DNA of 13,037 bases, taken from positions 1 to 13,037 of the forward strand of contig JADFMZ010000045.1 of NCBI GenBank assembly GCA_022563615.1. Direction: 5' to 3'. Below the pieces are notes generated by a model, which saw only the letters and a program-made list of their open reading frames with translations, was not told the DNA's origin and did no database searches. Position 1 is the stretch's first letter; every line of letters begins with the position of its first letter. This document shows positions 1-7,024 of this stretch, one piece after another. Origin of the DNA: Planctomycetota bacterium (GTDB taxonomy: Bacteria; Planctomycetota; Phycisphaerae; UBA1845). A program made the translations under genes and the position numbers.

Positions 1-1
1 T

Positions 2-59
2 GGGTGACGGGCAGCGTCCTGATGTCTTGTGCCACTGCTCTTGTGCAGTGTAGGGGCAC
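2..59 (+). repeat. REP-like palindromic repeat, copy A1, with conserved left flank
   Basis: The core at 29-50 has the head GTGC and the arms CACTGC (33-38) and GCAGTG (45-50) around a 6-nt loop. An outer GTGCC (29-33) can also pair with GGCAC (55-59). Bases 2-51 match the reverse complement of 6043-6092 at 46 of 50 positions, so the repeated unit includes about 27 bp of flank beyond the hairpin. It lies upstream of tdk. No ORF crosses it convincingly. Confidence 0.75.
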
Positions 60-198
60 GACACGGCGTAGACCGAACCGGAAGATTTAGCTGTGACAAA
101 GCACTAGCGGCAACGCTGTATCCGCACGTTGAAGAAGGCGTCCAGGCCGTTTTGTTGAAATCCGTTCGGTCTTGGCAGCCGCTAGCGTTTCCGGCACA

Positions 199-873
199 AT
201 GGGCGAAATGACTTCCCGAACCGATCGTCCAGGATCCGACGCGGACTGCACCGCCCGGCGCGGCGCTGTAACCGTCTTGAGCGGGTGCATGTTCAGCGGC
301 AAGACCACGGAGTTGCTCAGGCAACTGACATCCCTGAAATCCGGCGCCGGCGTGGCGTTCAAACATCTCATCGACGACCGTTACCGCTGCGACGCCCTCG
401 TGTCGCACGCTGGAAAGTCCTACTCGGCGTTCGCTGTTTCATCCCCGAGCAGGATGCTTGAGCACCTCCATTCAGCCGTGGAGTTGATCGCGATCGATGA
501 CGCGCACTTTTTCGCTACGGACCTGGGGCCGATCGTGGAGCGGTGGGCTGAAAGCGGCATCGACGTGATCGTCGCCTGTCTTGATCTGGATAGCTGGGGA
601 CGCCCGTTCCCCCTCTGTCGGGATCTTTGCTCGATCGCGGATCAATCCGTGACCACATACGCGATTTGTGCGCGGTGTGGGTCGGTCGGGGATCGCACGC
701 AACGGCTCACACCGATCGTCGACGGTCGGCTGGTCGGCGGTCCGGAAAGCTACGAACCCCGCTGTAAGCGTTGCTGGCGACCGCCGCCGGAAGCCCGGCC
801 GGGCGAGTCGCCCATGCAAAACATGGCAGAGGCTTCCGAATCCATCAGATTGCCCCGATCGGTTTCCAGATAA
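199..873 (+). CDS. tdk: Thymidine kinase (type II, TK1-like)
   Basis: The product phosphorylates thymidine with ATP to give dTMP, a cytosolic salvage step. Visible motifs are the P-loop GCMFSGKT (codons 283-306), the Walker-B-like IDDAHFF (493-513), and the CxxC pairs CARC (667-678) and CKRC (763-774) that form the structural zinc site. Between them, TQRL and a lasso motif GGPESYEP are also typical of the family. The length of 225 aa fits (family about 190-230), with a short polar C-terminal tail. Two usually conserved spots differ: the DE(A/G)Q motif reads DDAH, so the proposed catalytic Glu is Asp, and DFRG reads DSWG. The start is uncertain: TTG at 172, ATG at 199 or ATG at 208. None has a clear ribosome-binding site, and homology begins only near the P-loop. 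The 3' end overlaps pyrK tail to tail by 29 bp. Confidence 0.9.
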   Translation: MGEMTSRTDRPGSDADCTARRGAVTVLSGCMFSGKTTELLRQLTSLKSGAGVAFKHLIDDRYRCDALVSHAGKSYSAFAVSSPSRMLEHLHSAVELIAIDDAHFFATDLGPIVERWAESGIDVIVACLDLDSWGRPFPLCRDLCSIADQSVTTYAICARCGSVGDRTQRLTPIVDGRLVGGPESYEPRCKRCWRPPPEARPGESPMQNMAEASESIRLPRSVSR

Positions 874-1816
874 CCCGCTGGGCTTCGAAGATGGGGCCAT
901 CCGTGCAGCAAAGGCGATATCGCCAACCCGCCGAATCGGCCTCATCGCGCACCGGAACGACACACGATTGGCACATGCCCGTCCCGCAAGCCATCGCGCG
1001 CTCCATGCAAACGTGGCATTCGATCTTACGCGCCCGGCAGAACGCGGCGACGGAGTCCATCATGCGTTCCGGTCCGCAGGTGTAGAGCACGACGTCGTCG
1101 GTCGCGGTGCGATTGGCCTCCACGTAGGCGGCCAGCGCCAGACCGACGTGCCCGGAGAAACCGAGCGATCCGTCATCTGTGCTGATCACCACCGGCACTT
1201 GGTGCCGTGCGAATTCCAGCGCCGACGGCGTTGCCCGTCGAGCGCTATGGTCAGGCGGCTGGTTCGGATCCAAGGTCAGTGCGAGCAATTCGGCGCTGCG
1301 CGCACCGCAAAAGGCCACCACATTCTTGCCCGATCGATGGAGTGCATCCGCCAACCACAACATCGGCGGCAGACCCACGCCTCCAGCCACCAGCCACGCG
1401 AGCGGCCTACGTTCCTGGATGGGAAAGCTGTTGCCCAGCGGACCCATGCAACTGAGCGAATCCCCTTCCGCCAAGGACTCCATCCATCTTGTGGCCGACC
1501 CGACGACCCGATACATCACATCCAGGTGCACGCCGCTTGGGGCGTTTCGCAGGCCGGCGATACTGAACGCGCGTCGCAACAGCGGTCTGCTCGCGTTGCT
1601 GAGCCGGTCGTTCCCAACCGGTCCGTCGCCAACCGGCTCCGAAGGATAAGCTCCCGGCGGGGGCGTGATCGGGCAAAGGTGTACGAACTGGCCCGGCAGA
1701 GACGGCGCAAACGATTCGACGCGGAGCGTCAGGCGATAATGCTCACGACAAAGCGCCTGGTTTGCGACAACCGTGGCGGTGTGAAAGATAGCACATGTGT
1801 CAGCCGTGACTTGCAC
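845..1816 (-). CDS. pyrK: Dihydroorotate dehydrogenase electron transfer subunit (PyrK-type iron-sulfur flavoprotein)
   Basis: PyrK passes electrons from dihydroorotate oxidation in PyrD through FAD and a [2Fe-2S] cluster to NAD+ in pyrimidine synthesis. The 323-residue product shows a flavin-binding RRAFSIAG (81-88), GPLGNSF (125-131), a nucleotide-binding loop VAGGVGLPPM (143-152) and CGPERMM (247-253). The C-terminal cluster is ERAMACGTGMCQSC plus LCCTDGP, with ligands Cys277, Cys282, Cys285 and Cys303 or Cys304. It is longer than the usual 255-265 aa, mainly through a proline/glycine-rich insert at about 51-78. The start is a GTG. AGGGA abuts it too closely to be a normal ribosome-binding site, and no better start is in frame. 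No pyrD is adjacent. The main alternative is a related ferredoxin-NADP reductase-family protein such as a sulfide dehydrogenase beta subunit, but the Cys pattern favours PyrK. Confidence 0.87.
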   Translation of the reverse strand: MQVTADTCAIFHTATVVANQALCREHYRLTLRVESFAPSLPGQFVHLCPITPPPGAYPSEPVGDGPVGNDRLSNASRPLLRRAFSIAGLRNAPSGVHLDVMYRVVGSATRWMESLAEGDSLSCMGPLGNSFPIQERRPLAWLVAGGVGLPPMLWLADALHRSGKNVVAFCGARSAELLALTLDPNQPPDHSARRATPSALEFARHQVPVVISTDDGSLGFSGHVGLALAAYVEANRTATDDVVLYTCGPERMMDSVAAFCRARKIECHVCMERAMACGTGMCQSCVVPVRDEADSAGWRYRLCCTDGPIFEAQRVIWKPIGAI

Positions 1817-1854
1817 TCCCTTGATCGGTAAGGTATCCGTTGCCGGCGCAAAAT

Positions 1855-1894
1855 AACTTCCGGGATCAAGAGAACAATCTCAACCCCGGAAGTT
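1855..1894 (-). promoter_or_regulatory. Leader hairpin upstream of pyrK (possible attenuator)
   Basis: Perfect 10-bp arms AACTTCCGGG (1855-1864) and CCCGGAAGTT (1885-1894) enclose a loop that can form a second small stem, GAGA (1870-1873) with TCTC (1878-1881). Read on the - strand, the hairpin is followed directly by ATTTTG and then, 38 nt later, by the pyrK start codon. A stem followed by a short U run in a pyrimidine gene leader could be an attenuator or a terminator of an upstream transcript. The U run is short, so termination is not certain. Confidence 0.45.
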
Positions 1895-2498
1895 CGCCAC
1901 GGCTATGACAGCCGCATTCCTTGGCCCGTCAACGCACAACGCTGGAACTTTCGAAAGCGAGTACGTGTGTACCTCAAAAGGACGACCAATTTGTAATGGA
2001 ACACGACCCTTCCGTCAATAGACCAGGACGTCAAATCAACAACTTTCGAAAAACAACTAACGTCTTGTCATACAATAGGTTGTGGGATTTTCAATCTAAC
2101 TCTTCACATCCTTCGTATTCAGTGCAAAACGCATATTTGAACCCGCAAGACACTGACCATCAACAACACAATGGGGGGAGCGCCGCTGGAGGGTTGGGTA
2201 ATAGGCAATGACGCGGAAAGGGCTTTCTACCAAGCAGAACGCCGGGACGCTGAGTGTCGAGCTTGGGTCGTCATGGGCTCCTTCGTGCGAGCAGGCTGGC
2301 GAGCGAATCGCGCGCGGGCCACGGGGTCACGAACGGGTGCGAATGGAGTACGATGCAGGGCTGTGCCTTCTTCCGGAAGGTGTCTCGCGCGTTTTTGCGA
2401 GCATGGCAGCCGTCGCCTTGAGAGAATGAGCCAAGGCGCATCCGGACTGAAGCTTGTGATTCGATTGGCTGCGCCATCATGATCCAACATAGCTCAAA
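1895..2498. other. Gene-poor gap between pyrK and coaX with an AT-rich core
   Basis: No convincing gene is seen here. Bases from about 1960 to 2180 are clearly richer in A and T than the flanks. A + frame is open from ATG 1996 to 2211 (71 codons, rich in Asn, Gln and Ser), but it has no ribosome-binding site, no recognisable motif and codon use unlike the neighbours. The 11-mer AACTTTCGAAA occurs twice (1946-1956 and 2041-2051). Bases 2200-2490 return to high GC and contain only short overlapping frames on both strands, as expected by chance. The pyrK and coaX promoters should lie in this gap, but I cannot place them. Confidence 0.5.
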
Positions 2499-3299
2499 AT
2501 GATTCAACCCATTCCACAGGCTGACCCCGACGCACCGGTGATCGTGATTGACATCGGCAACACGACGACGTCGATCGGTAGGTGGCAACACCGTCAGATT
2601 ACGACACCGTTGTCGGTACGGACGAGCGACGCCTCGGCTTTCGACGAGGCGCTCCAGGCTCATCTGAAAGCGGTGCCGGGCGACGGGCCGGCGGCCACCG
2701 TTATTAGCTCAGTCGTGCCCGAAGCTCTGGCACGGATCGAACGTGAGGTTGAAGAACGCCTGAACCGCAAAGCGCTCGTCGTCGGCGCCGACATCCCGCT
2801 TCCCATTGACGTAGCGGTTCCCGAACCCGGCGCCATCGGGACTGATCGGGTCTGCCAGGCGGCTGCAGCGTTTGAGCAGATCCAAACGGGGTGCACGGTG
2901 GTTGCGTTCGGGACGGCTGTCACGGTCGATCTGATCGACGATGAAGGAACCTTGTTGGGTGGGGCGATCCTGCCGGGCGTGGACCTTCAGCTTCGCGCCC
3001 TGCACGAGCACACGGCCATCCTTCCCGAGGTTGCGCGAGTAGTCCCGGAGTTACCCTACGGGCGCAACACCGTCGAGGCGATTCAGAACGGCGTGTGTCG
3101 CGGTATCGCCGGCGCCGCGCGGGGCCTGATCGAGTCGTACGCGACCCATCTGAATCGTTGGCCACAGGTCATCGCAACGGGCGGTGATGTGCAGTTCCTG
3201 CAACCCTACTGCGATTTCATTGACACCTTCGTAACCGATTTGGCGCTGCGGGGGGTTGGATTCGCCTATTCCAAGTACCTTGCGGATGTGGGGGCATGA
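2499..3299 (+). CDS. coaX: Type III pantothenate kinase
   Basis: CoaX phosphorylates pantothenate to 4'-phosphopantothenate, the first committed step of coenzyme A synthesis, in the cytosol. The 266-aa product has the ASKHA-fold signatures of the family: the phosphate loop DIGNTTTS (18-25), GTDR (114-117) with the candidate catalytic Asp116, FGTAVTVD (137-144) with the cation-binding Asp144, GGAILPG in the middle and TGGDV near the C-terminus. Length matches the usual 250-270 aa. The ATG at 2499 is chosen because the first beta strand and DIGN loop follow closely. No strong ribosome-binding site precedes it. The stop overlaps the start of the next gene as ATGA, indicating translational coupling. 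The often linked birA gene is absent here. Confidence 0.93.
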   Translation: MIQPIPQADPDAPVIVIDIGNTTTSIGRWQHRQITTPLSVRTSDASAFDEALQAHLKAVPGDGPAATVISSVVPEALARIEREVEERLNRKALVVGADIPLPIDVAVPEPGAIGTDRVCQAAAAFEQIQTGCTVVAFGTAVTVDLIDDEGTLLGGAILPGVDLQLRALHEHTAILPEVARVVPELPYGRNTVEAIQNGVCRGIAGAARGLIESYATHLNRWPQVIATGGDVQFLQPYCDFIDTFVTDLALRGVGFAYSKYLADVGA

Positions 3300-4489
3300 T
3301 CTCCAGGCCGGCCAATTACTCCGAATTGTTGACCCCGCCCGGCGCCGGTGCGATCGGCGTCGTTCGCGTGACCGGATCGGACGCCCCGATCATCGTGGAT
3401 CGCGTGTTCCGGGCCAACAACCCACGACCCTTTTCCGCAAACGCGCCGAATCGGATTGTCTATGGCCGCTTCGTCGTGGGCGACGAGGTCATTGATGATG
3501 TCCTGGTCAGCAGCGTGCCGGATCGAGTGCCACCGGCGGTGGACTTATGCGCCCACGGCGGCGTGCGAATCCTTGAACGAATCCTGGAGGCGCTACAGCG
3601 CGAAGGCGCTCCGATCCGGGAATCTAGTGAGGAATACGCCCGTGTCTGGCCGGCTGCCAACAGGATTCAACAGGAGATCGTCGAAGCGTTGCAGCAGGCC
3701 CGGACCGACCGGGCGGTACGGTTCATTGCCCGGCAACACCACAACCTAATGCCAAGCCTGGAGCGAATCGCTGCGATTATCGAAAGCGACCTGGAACAGG
3801 CTCGGGAGAGGCTCGGCGTGATGCTCGGCGGCTTCCGCGCGGCACGCACACTGATCGAAGGCGCGACCCTGGCCATTGTCGGCCCACCGAACAGCGGAAA
3901 ATCAACGCTGTTCAACCGCCTGGTCGGACGCAGCGCCGCGGTGGTATCGCCCCTTGCGGGCACCACGCGCGACTGGGTGGGCCAACCGGTCCAGATGCAG
4001 GGGATTCCCCTGTTCCTCGTGGATACAGCCGGCTGGCAACCATCCTCGGACACGCTGGAAACGATGGCGATCGAACGCGGGTTGGAAGTGGGTGCGACGG
4101 CCCAGGTTCGCCTGCTGGTGCTCGATGGTTCGCAACCCATGGGCTCCGGCGCTGTCAGGCGCCGGTGGGCGCCCGGGAAGCCGTCCCATTGGCTGATTGT
4201 GGTCAATAAGGGCGATTTGACTCCAGCCTGGCCCATGGACTCGTTGCCCCCCGAAGTCGCTGACCTCAGCCGGGATCGGATCGAGGTATCAGCACGGAAC
4301 GGCACGGGCATTGACCACCTGGTCGAGCGAATCACGACGGCGCTGGGCTTCGCTGGGTGGGACGACGAGCAGCCGCAATTCTTCACAGCCAGGCAGCACG
4401 AGGTTGTGACTGAGTTGCTGGCGTATAAATCTGATGATCCTGTCCGCGCGGCGGTTCACCTGGCGCGTCTCATCGGTCGCGAAGGATAG
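3296..4489 (+). CDS. MnmE-like GTPase, shortened, lacking the C-terminal CIGK motif
   Basis: This is a TrmE/Era-superfamily GTPase of 397 aa. The N-terminal part resembles the folate-binding domain of MnmE (PPGAGAIGVVRVTG at 14-27, then an AHGG motif). The G domain is complete: G1 GPPNSGKST (196-204), G2 TTRD (223-226), G3 DTAG (243-246), G4 NKGD (304-307) and G5 SARNG (332-336). Bacterial MnmE is about 450 aa and ends in (F)CIGK, whose Cys is needed for modifying tRNA wobble uridine. Here the protein stops at LARLIGREG with no such Cys, and the central helical region is diverged and lacks the usual GEFTKRAF-like segment. No CIGK-encoding sequence follows in any frame, so a simple frameshift is unlikely. 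It may be a paralog that keeps GTP hydrolysis but not tRNA modification. It is coupled to coaX by a 4-bp overlap. Confidence 0.8.
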   Translation: MISRPANYSELLTPPGAGAIGVVRVTGSDAPIIVDRVFRANNPRPFSANAPNRIVYGRFVVGDEVIDDVLVSSVPDRVPPAVDLCAHGGVRILERILEALQREGAPIRESSEEYARVWPAANRIQQEIVEALQQARTDRAVRFIARQHHNLMPSLERIAAIIESDLEQARERLGVMLGGFRAARTLIEGATLAIVGPPNSGKSTLFNRLVGRSAAVVSPLAGTTRDWVGQPVQMQGIPLFLVDTAGWQPSSDTLETMAIERGLEVGATAQVRLLVLDGSQPMGSGAVRRRWAPGKPSHWLIVVNKGDLTPAWPMDSLPPEVADLSRDRIEVSARNGTGIDHLVERITTALGFAGWDDEQPQFFTARQHEVVTELLAYKSDDPVRAAVHLARLIGREG

Positions 4490-4526
4490 GGCGGCATGCG
4501 GCGGTCACCATTGAATTATCGGAGTT

Positions 4527-4559
4527 CTTGTGGGAGGTTTCCTTGGCAGGGTCCACAAG
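4527..4559 (+). terminator. Possible hairpin downstream of the MnmE-like gene
   Basis: CTTGTGGGA (4527-4535) can pair with TCCACAAG (4552-4559) with one bulged G, leaving a 16-nt loop. It starts 37 nt after the stop codon. No U run follows, so it may protect the 3' end of the mRNA rather than terminate transcription, or be fortuitous. Confidence 0.25.
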
Positions 4560-4624
4560 CCCCGAGGAATTGGCATTGGTTGTCGAGAATGAGGCCCTCA
4601 GGGTGGCCAGGTTCGTTTTCCGAG

Positions 4625-4653
4625 TTGATCCGGGTTTTCTATGCTCCTACAGT
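4625..4653 (+). promoter_or_regulatory. Candidate sigma70-type promoter for the kinase gene
   Basis: TTGATC (4625-4630) and TACAGT (4648-4653) are separated by exactly 17 nt and lie about 75 nt upstream of the kinase ATG. The matches to TTGACA and TATAAT are 4/6 each. The -10 element overlaps a small palindrome, CCTAC-AGT-GTAGG (4646-4658), that could be an operator. This is weak evidence in GC-rich DNA. Confidence 0.28.
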
Positions 4654-4728
4654 GTAGGTTGTCAGGTGTAGGTCAGTTCCAGTCCAGGCCGATTCGCCCG
4701 GCTGGGCCTTTTCTCAACGAGTTCGCCC

Positions 4729-5967
4729 ATGTCAACAATCGATGACTCGCAGGTTGCGCGGCTGGTTGTAGATCGCAAACTCTGCACGCCAGGAGAGGTG
4801 GAACTGGTCCGCGCGGAGCAAAAGACGCTGAACAAGAACGGGCACCCGACCGGCCTGGCGGAGCTGCTCACCCAACATGGGTTCGTCACCCACAGCCAGA
4901 TCACCCGGCTGAATCGCGCGCTGGACGAAGACTCGATGTACCGGCCGGCCCAGCAGATCCCCGGTTATCAGATTTTCAGCAAGGTCGGGCAGGGCGCCAT
5001 GGCCGTCGTGTTCAAGGCCAAGCAGCTCAGCCTGGATCGTATGGTGGCCATCAAGGTGCTTCCACGTCGTCTCAGTGAGAACCAGGAATTCGTGGACCGT
5101 TTCTACCGCGAGGGTCGCGCCGCCGCCCGGCTGAATCATCCCAATATCGTCCAGGCCTTCGACGTGGGGGAGGCCGGCGGCTACCACTACTTTGTCATGG
5201 AGTTCATCGACGGGCAGACCGTGTATGAACTGTTGTCCGACGGCACGCCGGTCAAGGAGGCCGAAGCCCTGCGCATCGTTCTCCAGTGCGCATGGGCGTT
5301 GCGACACGCCCATGAACAGGGACTAGTTCACCGCGACGTGAAACCCAAGAACCTGATGCTGACCCGAGAGGGCGTGGTGAAGCTCGCCGACATGGGTCTT
5401 GCACGCGAGGTCGGGGACTATGCCACTGCCGCCGCCGAGGCGGGACGCGCCTACGGAACCCCTTATTACATCAGCCCGGAACAGATTCGCGGGGACATCG
5501 ATATCGACGCCCGGGCCGACATCTACGGACTCGGCGCCACCTTCTATCACATGGTCACCGGAAAGGTGCCATTCGACGGCACCAGCCCCTCGGCCGTGAT
5601 GCACAAACACTTGAAAGACGTGCTGGTGCCTCCGGACCACATCAACGAGTCGCTCTCATCCGGCGTGGGGGAGATTATCGAGGTGATGATGGCCAAGTCA
5701 CCCGACGAGCGCTATCCATCGTGCGCCGAGTTGATCAGTGACGTGGAGGCTGTCACCAGCGGCGAACCTCCGTTCCAGGCGAGAAAACGATATGACCGCC
5801 GCCTGCTCGAAACGCTGGCGACCAGCGGACAGGTGATTCAAACCTCCGAGGAAAACCCGGAAAGCGCGAAGACCCACGGCAAGTTGTCGGTGCAATGGGT
5901 CATCCTCCTGGGCGTCCTGTTGGCGATGTCCATCCTCGTAATCCTGCTCCTGGTCGTTACACGTTAA
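4729..5967 (+). CDS. Hanks-type serine/threonine protein kinase with C-terminal membrane anchor
   Basis: This 412-aa kinase should phosphorylate Ser/Thr residues at the inner face of the membrane. Residues 1-70 form a helical region (two similar hxxLhxxxGxxT/S-like segments, reminiscent of MshEN/GspE-N repeats). The kinase domain spans about 79-345: glycine loop GQGAMA (87-92), VAIK with Lys109, helix-C Glu128, catalytic loop HRDVKPKN (201-208), DMG (221-223) in place of DFG, and SPE (249-251) in place of APE. A charged linker leads to one hydrophobic segment (about 388-411) ending almost at the C-terminus, so the protein is tail-anchored with no extracellular sensor domain. All catalytic residues are present, so activity is expected. 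No cognate phosphatase is adjacent. The gene stands alone between two intergenic spaces, and its substrates are unknown. Confidence 0.92.
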   Translation: MSTIDDSQVARLVVDRKLCTPGEVELVRAEQKTLNKNGHPTGLAELLTQHGFVTHSQITRLNRALDEDSMYRPAQQIPGYQIFSKVGQGAMAVVFKAKQLSLDRMVAIKVLPRRLSENQEFVDRFYREGRAAARLNHPNIVQAFDVGEAGGYHYFVMEFIDGQTVYELLSDGTPVKEAEALRIVLQCAWALRHAHEQGLVHRDVKPKNLMLTREGVVKLADMGLAREVGDYATAAAEAGRAYGTPYYISPEQIRGDIDIDARADIYGLGATFYHMVTGKVPFDGTSPSAVMHKHLKDVLVPPDHINESLSSGVGEIIEVMMAKSPDERYPSCAELISDVEAVTSGEPPFQARKRYDRRLLETLATSGQVIQTSEENPESAKTHGKLSVQWVILLGVLLAMSILVILLLVVTR

Positions 5968-5992
5968 TGCAACGTCGCGCGTCGTTCTGTGG

Positions 5993-6092
5993 GTGTGCCA
6001 CTGCACTTGAGCAGTGCGCAAATTGCACGAAAACTGCCGTGGACACTGCTCAAGAGCAGTGGCACACGACAACATGACGCTGCCCGTCACCC
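5993..6092. repeat. Inverted pair of REP-like hairpins (REPIN-like), copies A2 and A3
   Basis: Copy A2 (5993-6016, +) and copy A3 (6067-6044, -) each consist of the head GTGTGC followed by a CACTGC..GCAGTG hairpin. They are identical at 23 of 24 positions, face each other with heads outward, and are separated by 27 nt. Either two separate hairpins or one 24-bp stem can form. The outer flank of A3 through 6092 is shared with the copy at the window start. The pair begins 26 nt after the kinase stop and could also act as a transcript end. Confidence 0.85.
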
Positions 6093-6178
6093 GCAAATTG
6101 AGGCGTGATGGTGCGCTGGAACGTGTGTGAGCAGGCACCAGCAATGAACCGAGTTAAGACTGTGCGGGAAGAGTCTTT

Positions 6179-6982
6179 GTGCAGATGAAACCGGACCGCT
6201 ACTCTACCGGTGCGGCTCGAACAAAGTTCTTTAGACACGCACCCACTGGCATCGCGGGTGTGGGCATCAGACGGAAACAGTCCATCCGCATTCTTCGGCG
6301 CGTATGCATCCTGGCGACTTCGATCGGATTGATCGGGCTGGCCGCCTTGTGGCTGACGTTTCAACACAAGCCCGGCTGGTATCGACCGGTGACGCTGAAT
6401 CCGGCGGGGCTGCATCAGGCGCGCCGAGATGCCACGAACACTCTGGATTCCGTCGGCGATCGAATCGTTCGAGGCGAACCGTTCGATCTGGTGCTCTCGA
6501 AACGATCGGTGAACGAATGGCTGGCGGCGCTGCCGCAGCTCTGGCCCGACGCCGCGAGCCGACTGGGTTCGCGGTTCACCGAGCTGGCGGTGGATTTTGA
6601 CTCAGACGACATTCGCCTGGGCGCCTTGTACACGCGTCGTGGATGGCGTGTCATCGCCAGCGTGGATCTGAAGATTGCGGTTACTCAGGACGGTCGATAC
6701 CTGCAAATCACACTGCCCCGCCTTCGTGGCGGGTCGCTGCCTATGCCCCGGCGACTGCTTGAATCCCTTTTGGAACCGTTCATCCGGCAAGGTCGCCACA
6801 ACCCGTCGGCAGGCGCCGGCGCGCTTGATCCGATCATTCGCGAAATCGGGTCGGCCAGTGAACAGGTCGCTGAAGTACGCCTTCGTAACCGATTCATCTG
6901 GCCCAATGGACGTCGGGCTTTTCGATTTGCCTCAATCGAGGTCAAGTCGGGAGAACTGCGTTTGCGCATTGAACCCCTCTGA
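6179..6982 (+). CDS. Membrane-anchored protein of unknown function
   Basis: I do not recognise a named family with confidence. The 267-aa product has a basic N-terminus (RRKQSIRILRR at about 31-41), one hydrophobic segment (about 42-60) and then about 205 residues with alternating beta-like segments. The region after the anchor (FDLVLSKRSVNEWLAALPQ, about 101-119) is reminiscent of the YpmS/DUF2140 layout, in which an anchor is followed by an 'E/N-x-LN-x-L' helix and a beta-rich lipid-binding-like domain. That is only a resemblance. Topology would be N-in with an extracytoplasmic C-domain. The GTG at 6179 or the ATG at 6185 could be the start, as could an internal codon nearer the membrane segment, because the first 30 residues look non-conserved. 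It converges on the ABC permease gene across a repeat-filled gap. Confidence 0.75.
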   Translation: MQMKPDRYSTGAARTKFFRHAPTGIAGVGIRRKQSIRILRRVCILATSIGLIGLAALWLTFQHKPGWYRPVTLNPAGLHQARRDATNTLDSVGDRIVRGEPFDLVLSKRSVNEWLAALPQLWPDAASRLGSRFTELAVDFDSDDIRLGALYTRRGWRVIASVDLKIAVTQDGRYLQITLPRLRGGSLPMPRRLLESLLEPFIRQGRHNPSAGAGALDPIIREIGSASEQVAEVRLRNRFIWPNGRRAFRFASIEVKSGELRLRIEPL

Positions 6983-7024
6983 CATCAGAGTGTTTTGTGC
7001 TCTTTGAGCGTATCCCATTAGCCC

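Noticed and set aside
668..1831. Long + strand open frame (387 codons) opposite pyrK
   Set aside because: It is antisense to a well-supported PyrK with intact motifs. Its product is Arg/His-rich with no domain, as expected for a shadow frame in GC-rich DNA.
2171..2490. Short overlapping frames on both strands before coaX
   Set aside because: They are of similar length in several frames, low in complexity (Arg/Ala/Gly) and without ribosome-binding sites or motifs. No gene can be supported.
3667..4386. 239-codon - strand frame opposite the MnmE-like gene
   Set aside because: It is a Ser/Arg/Pro-rich shadow of the GTPase domain, with no motif and no start signal.
4490..4528. Frameshifted C-terminus of MnmE after the GTPase stop
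   Set aside because: No frame downstream encodes CIGK or a matching helix, so a simple frameshift does not explain the missing end.
4732..5313. 193-codon - strand frame opposite the kinase
   Set aside because: The kinase frame contains all catalytic motifs; the opposite frame has none.
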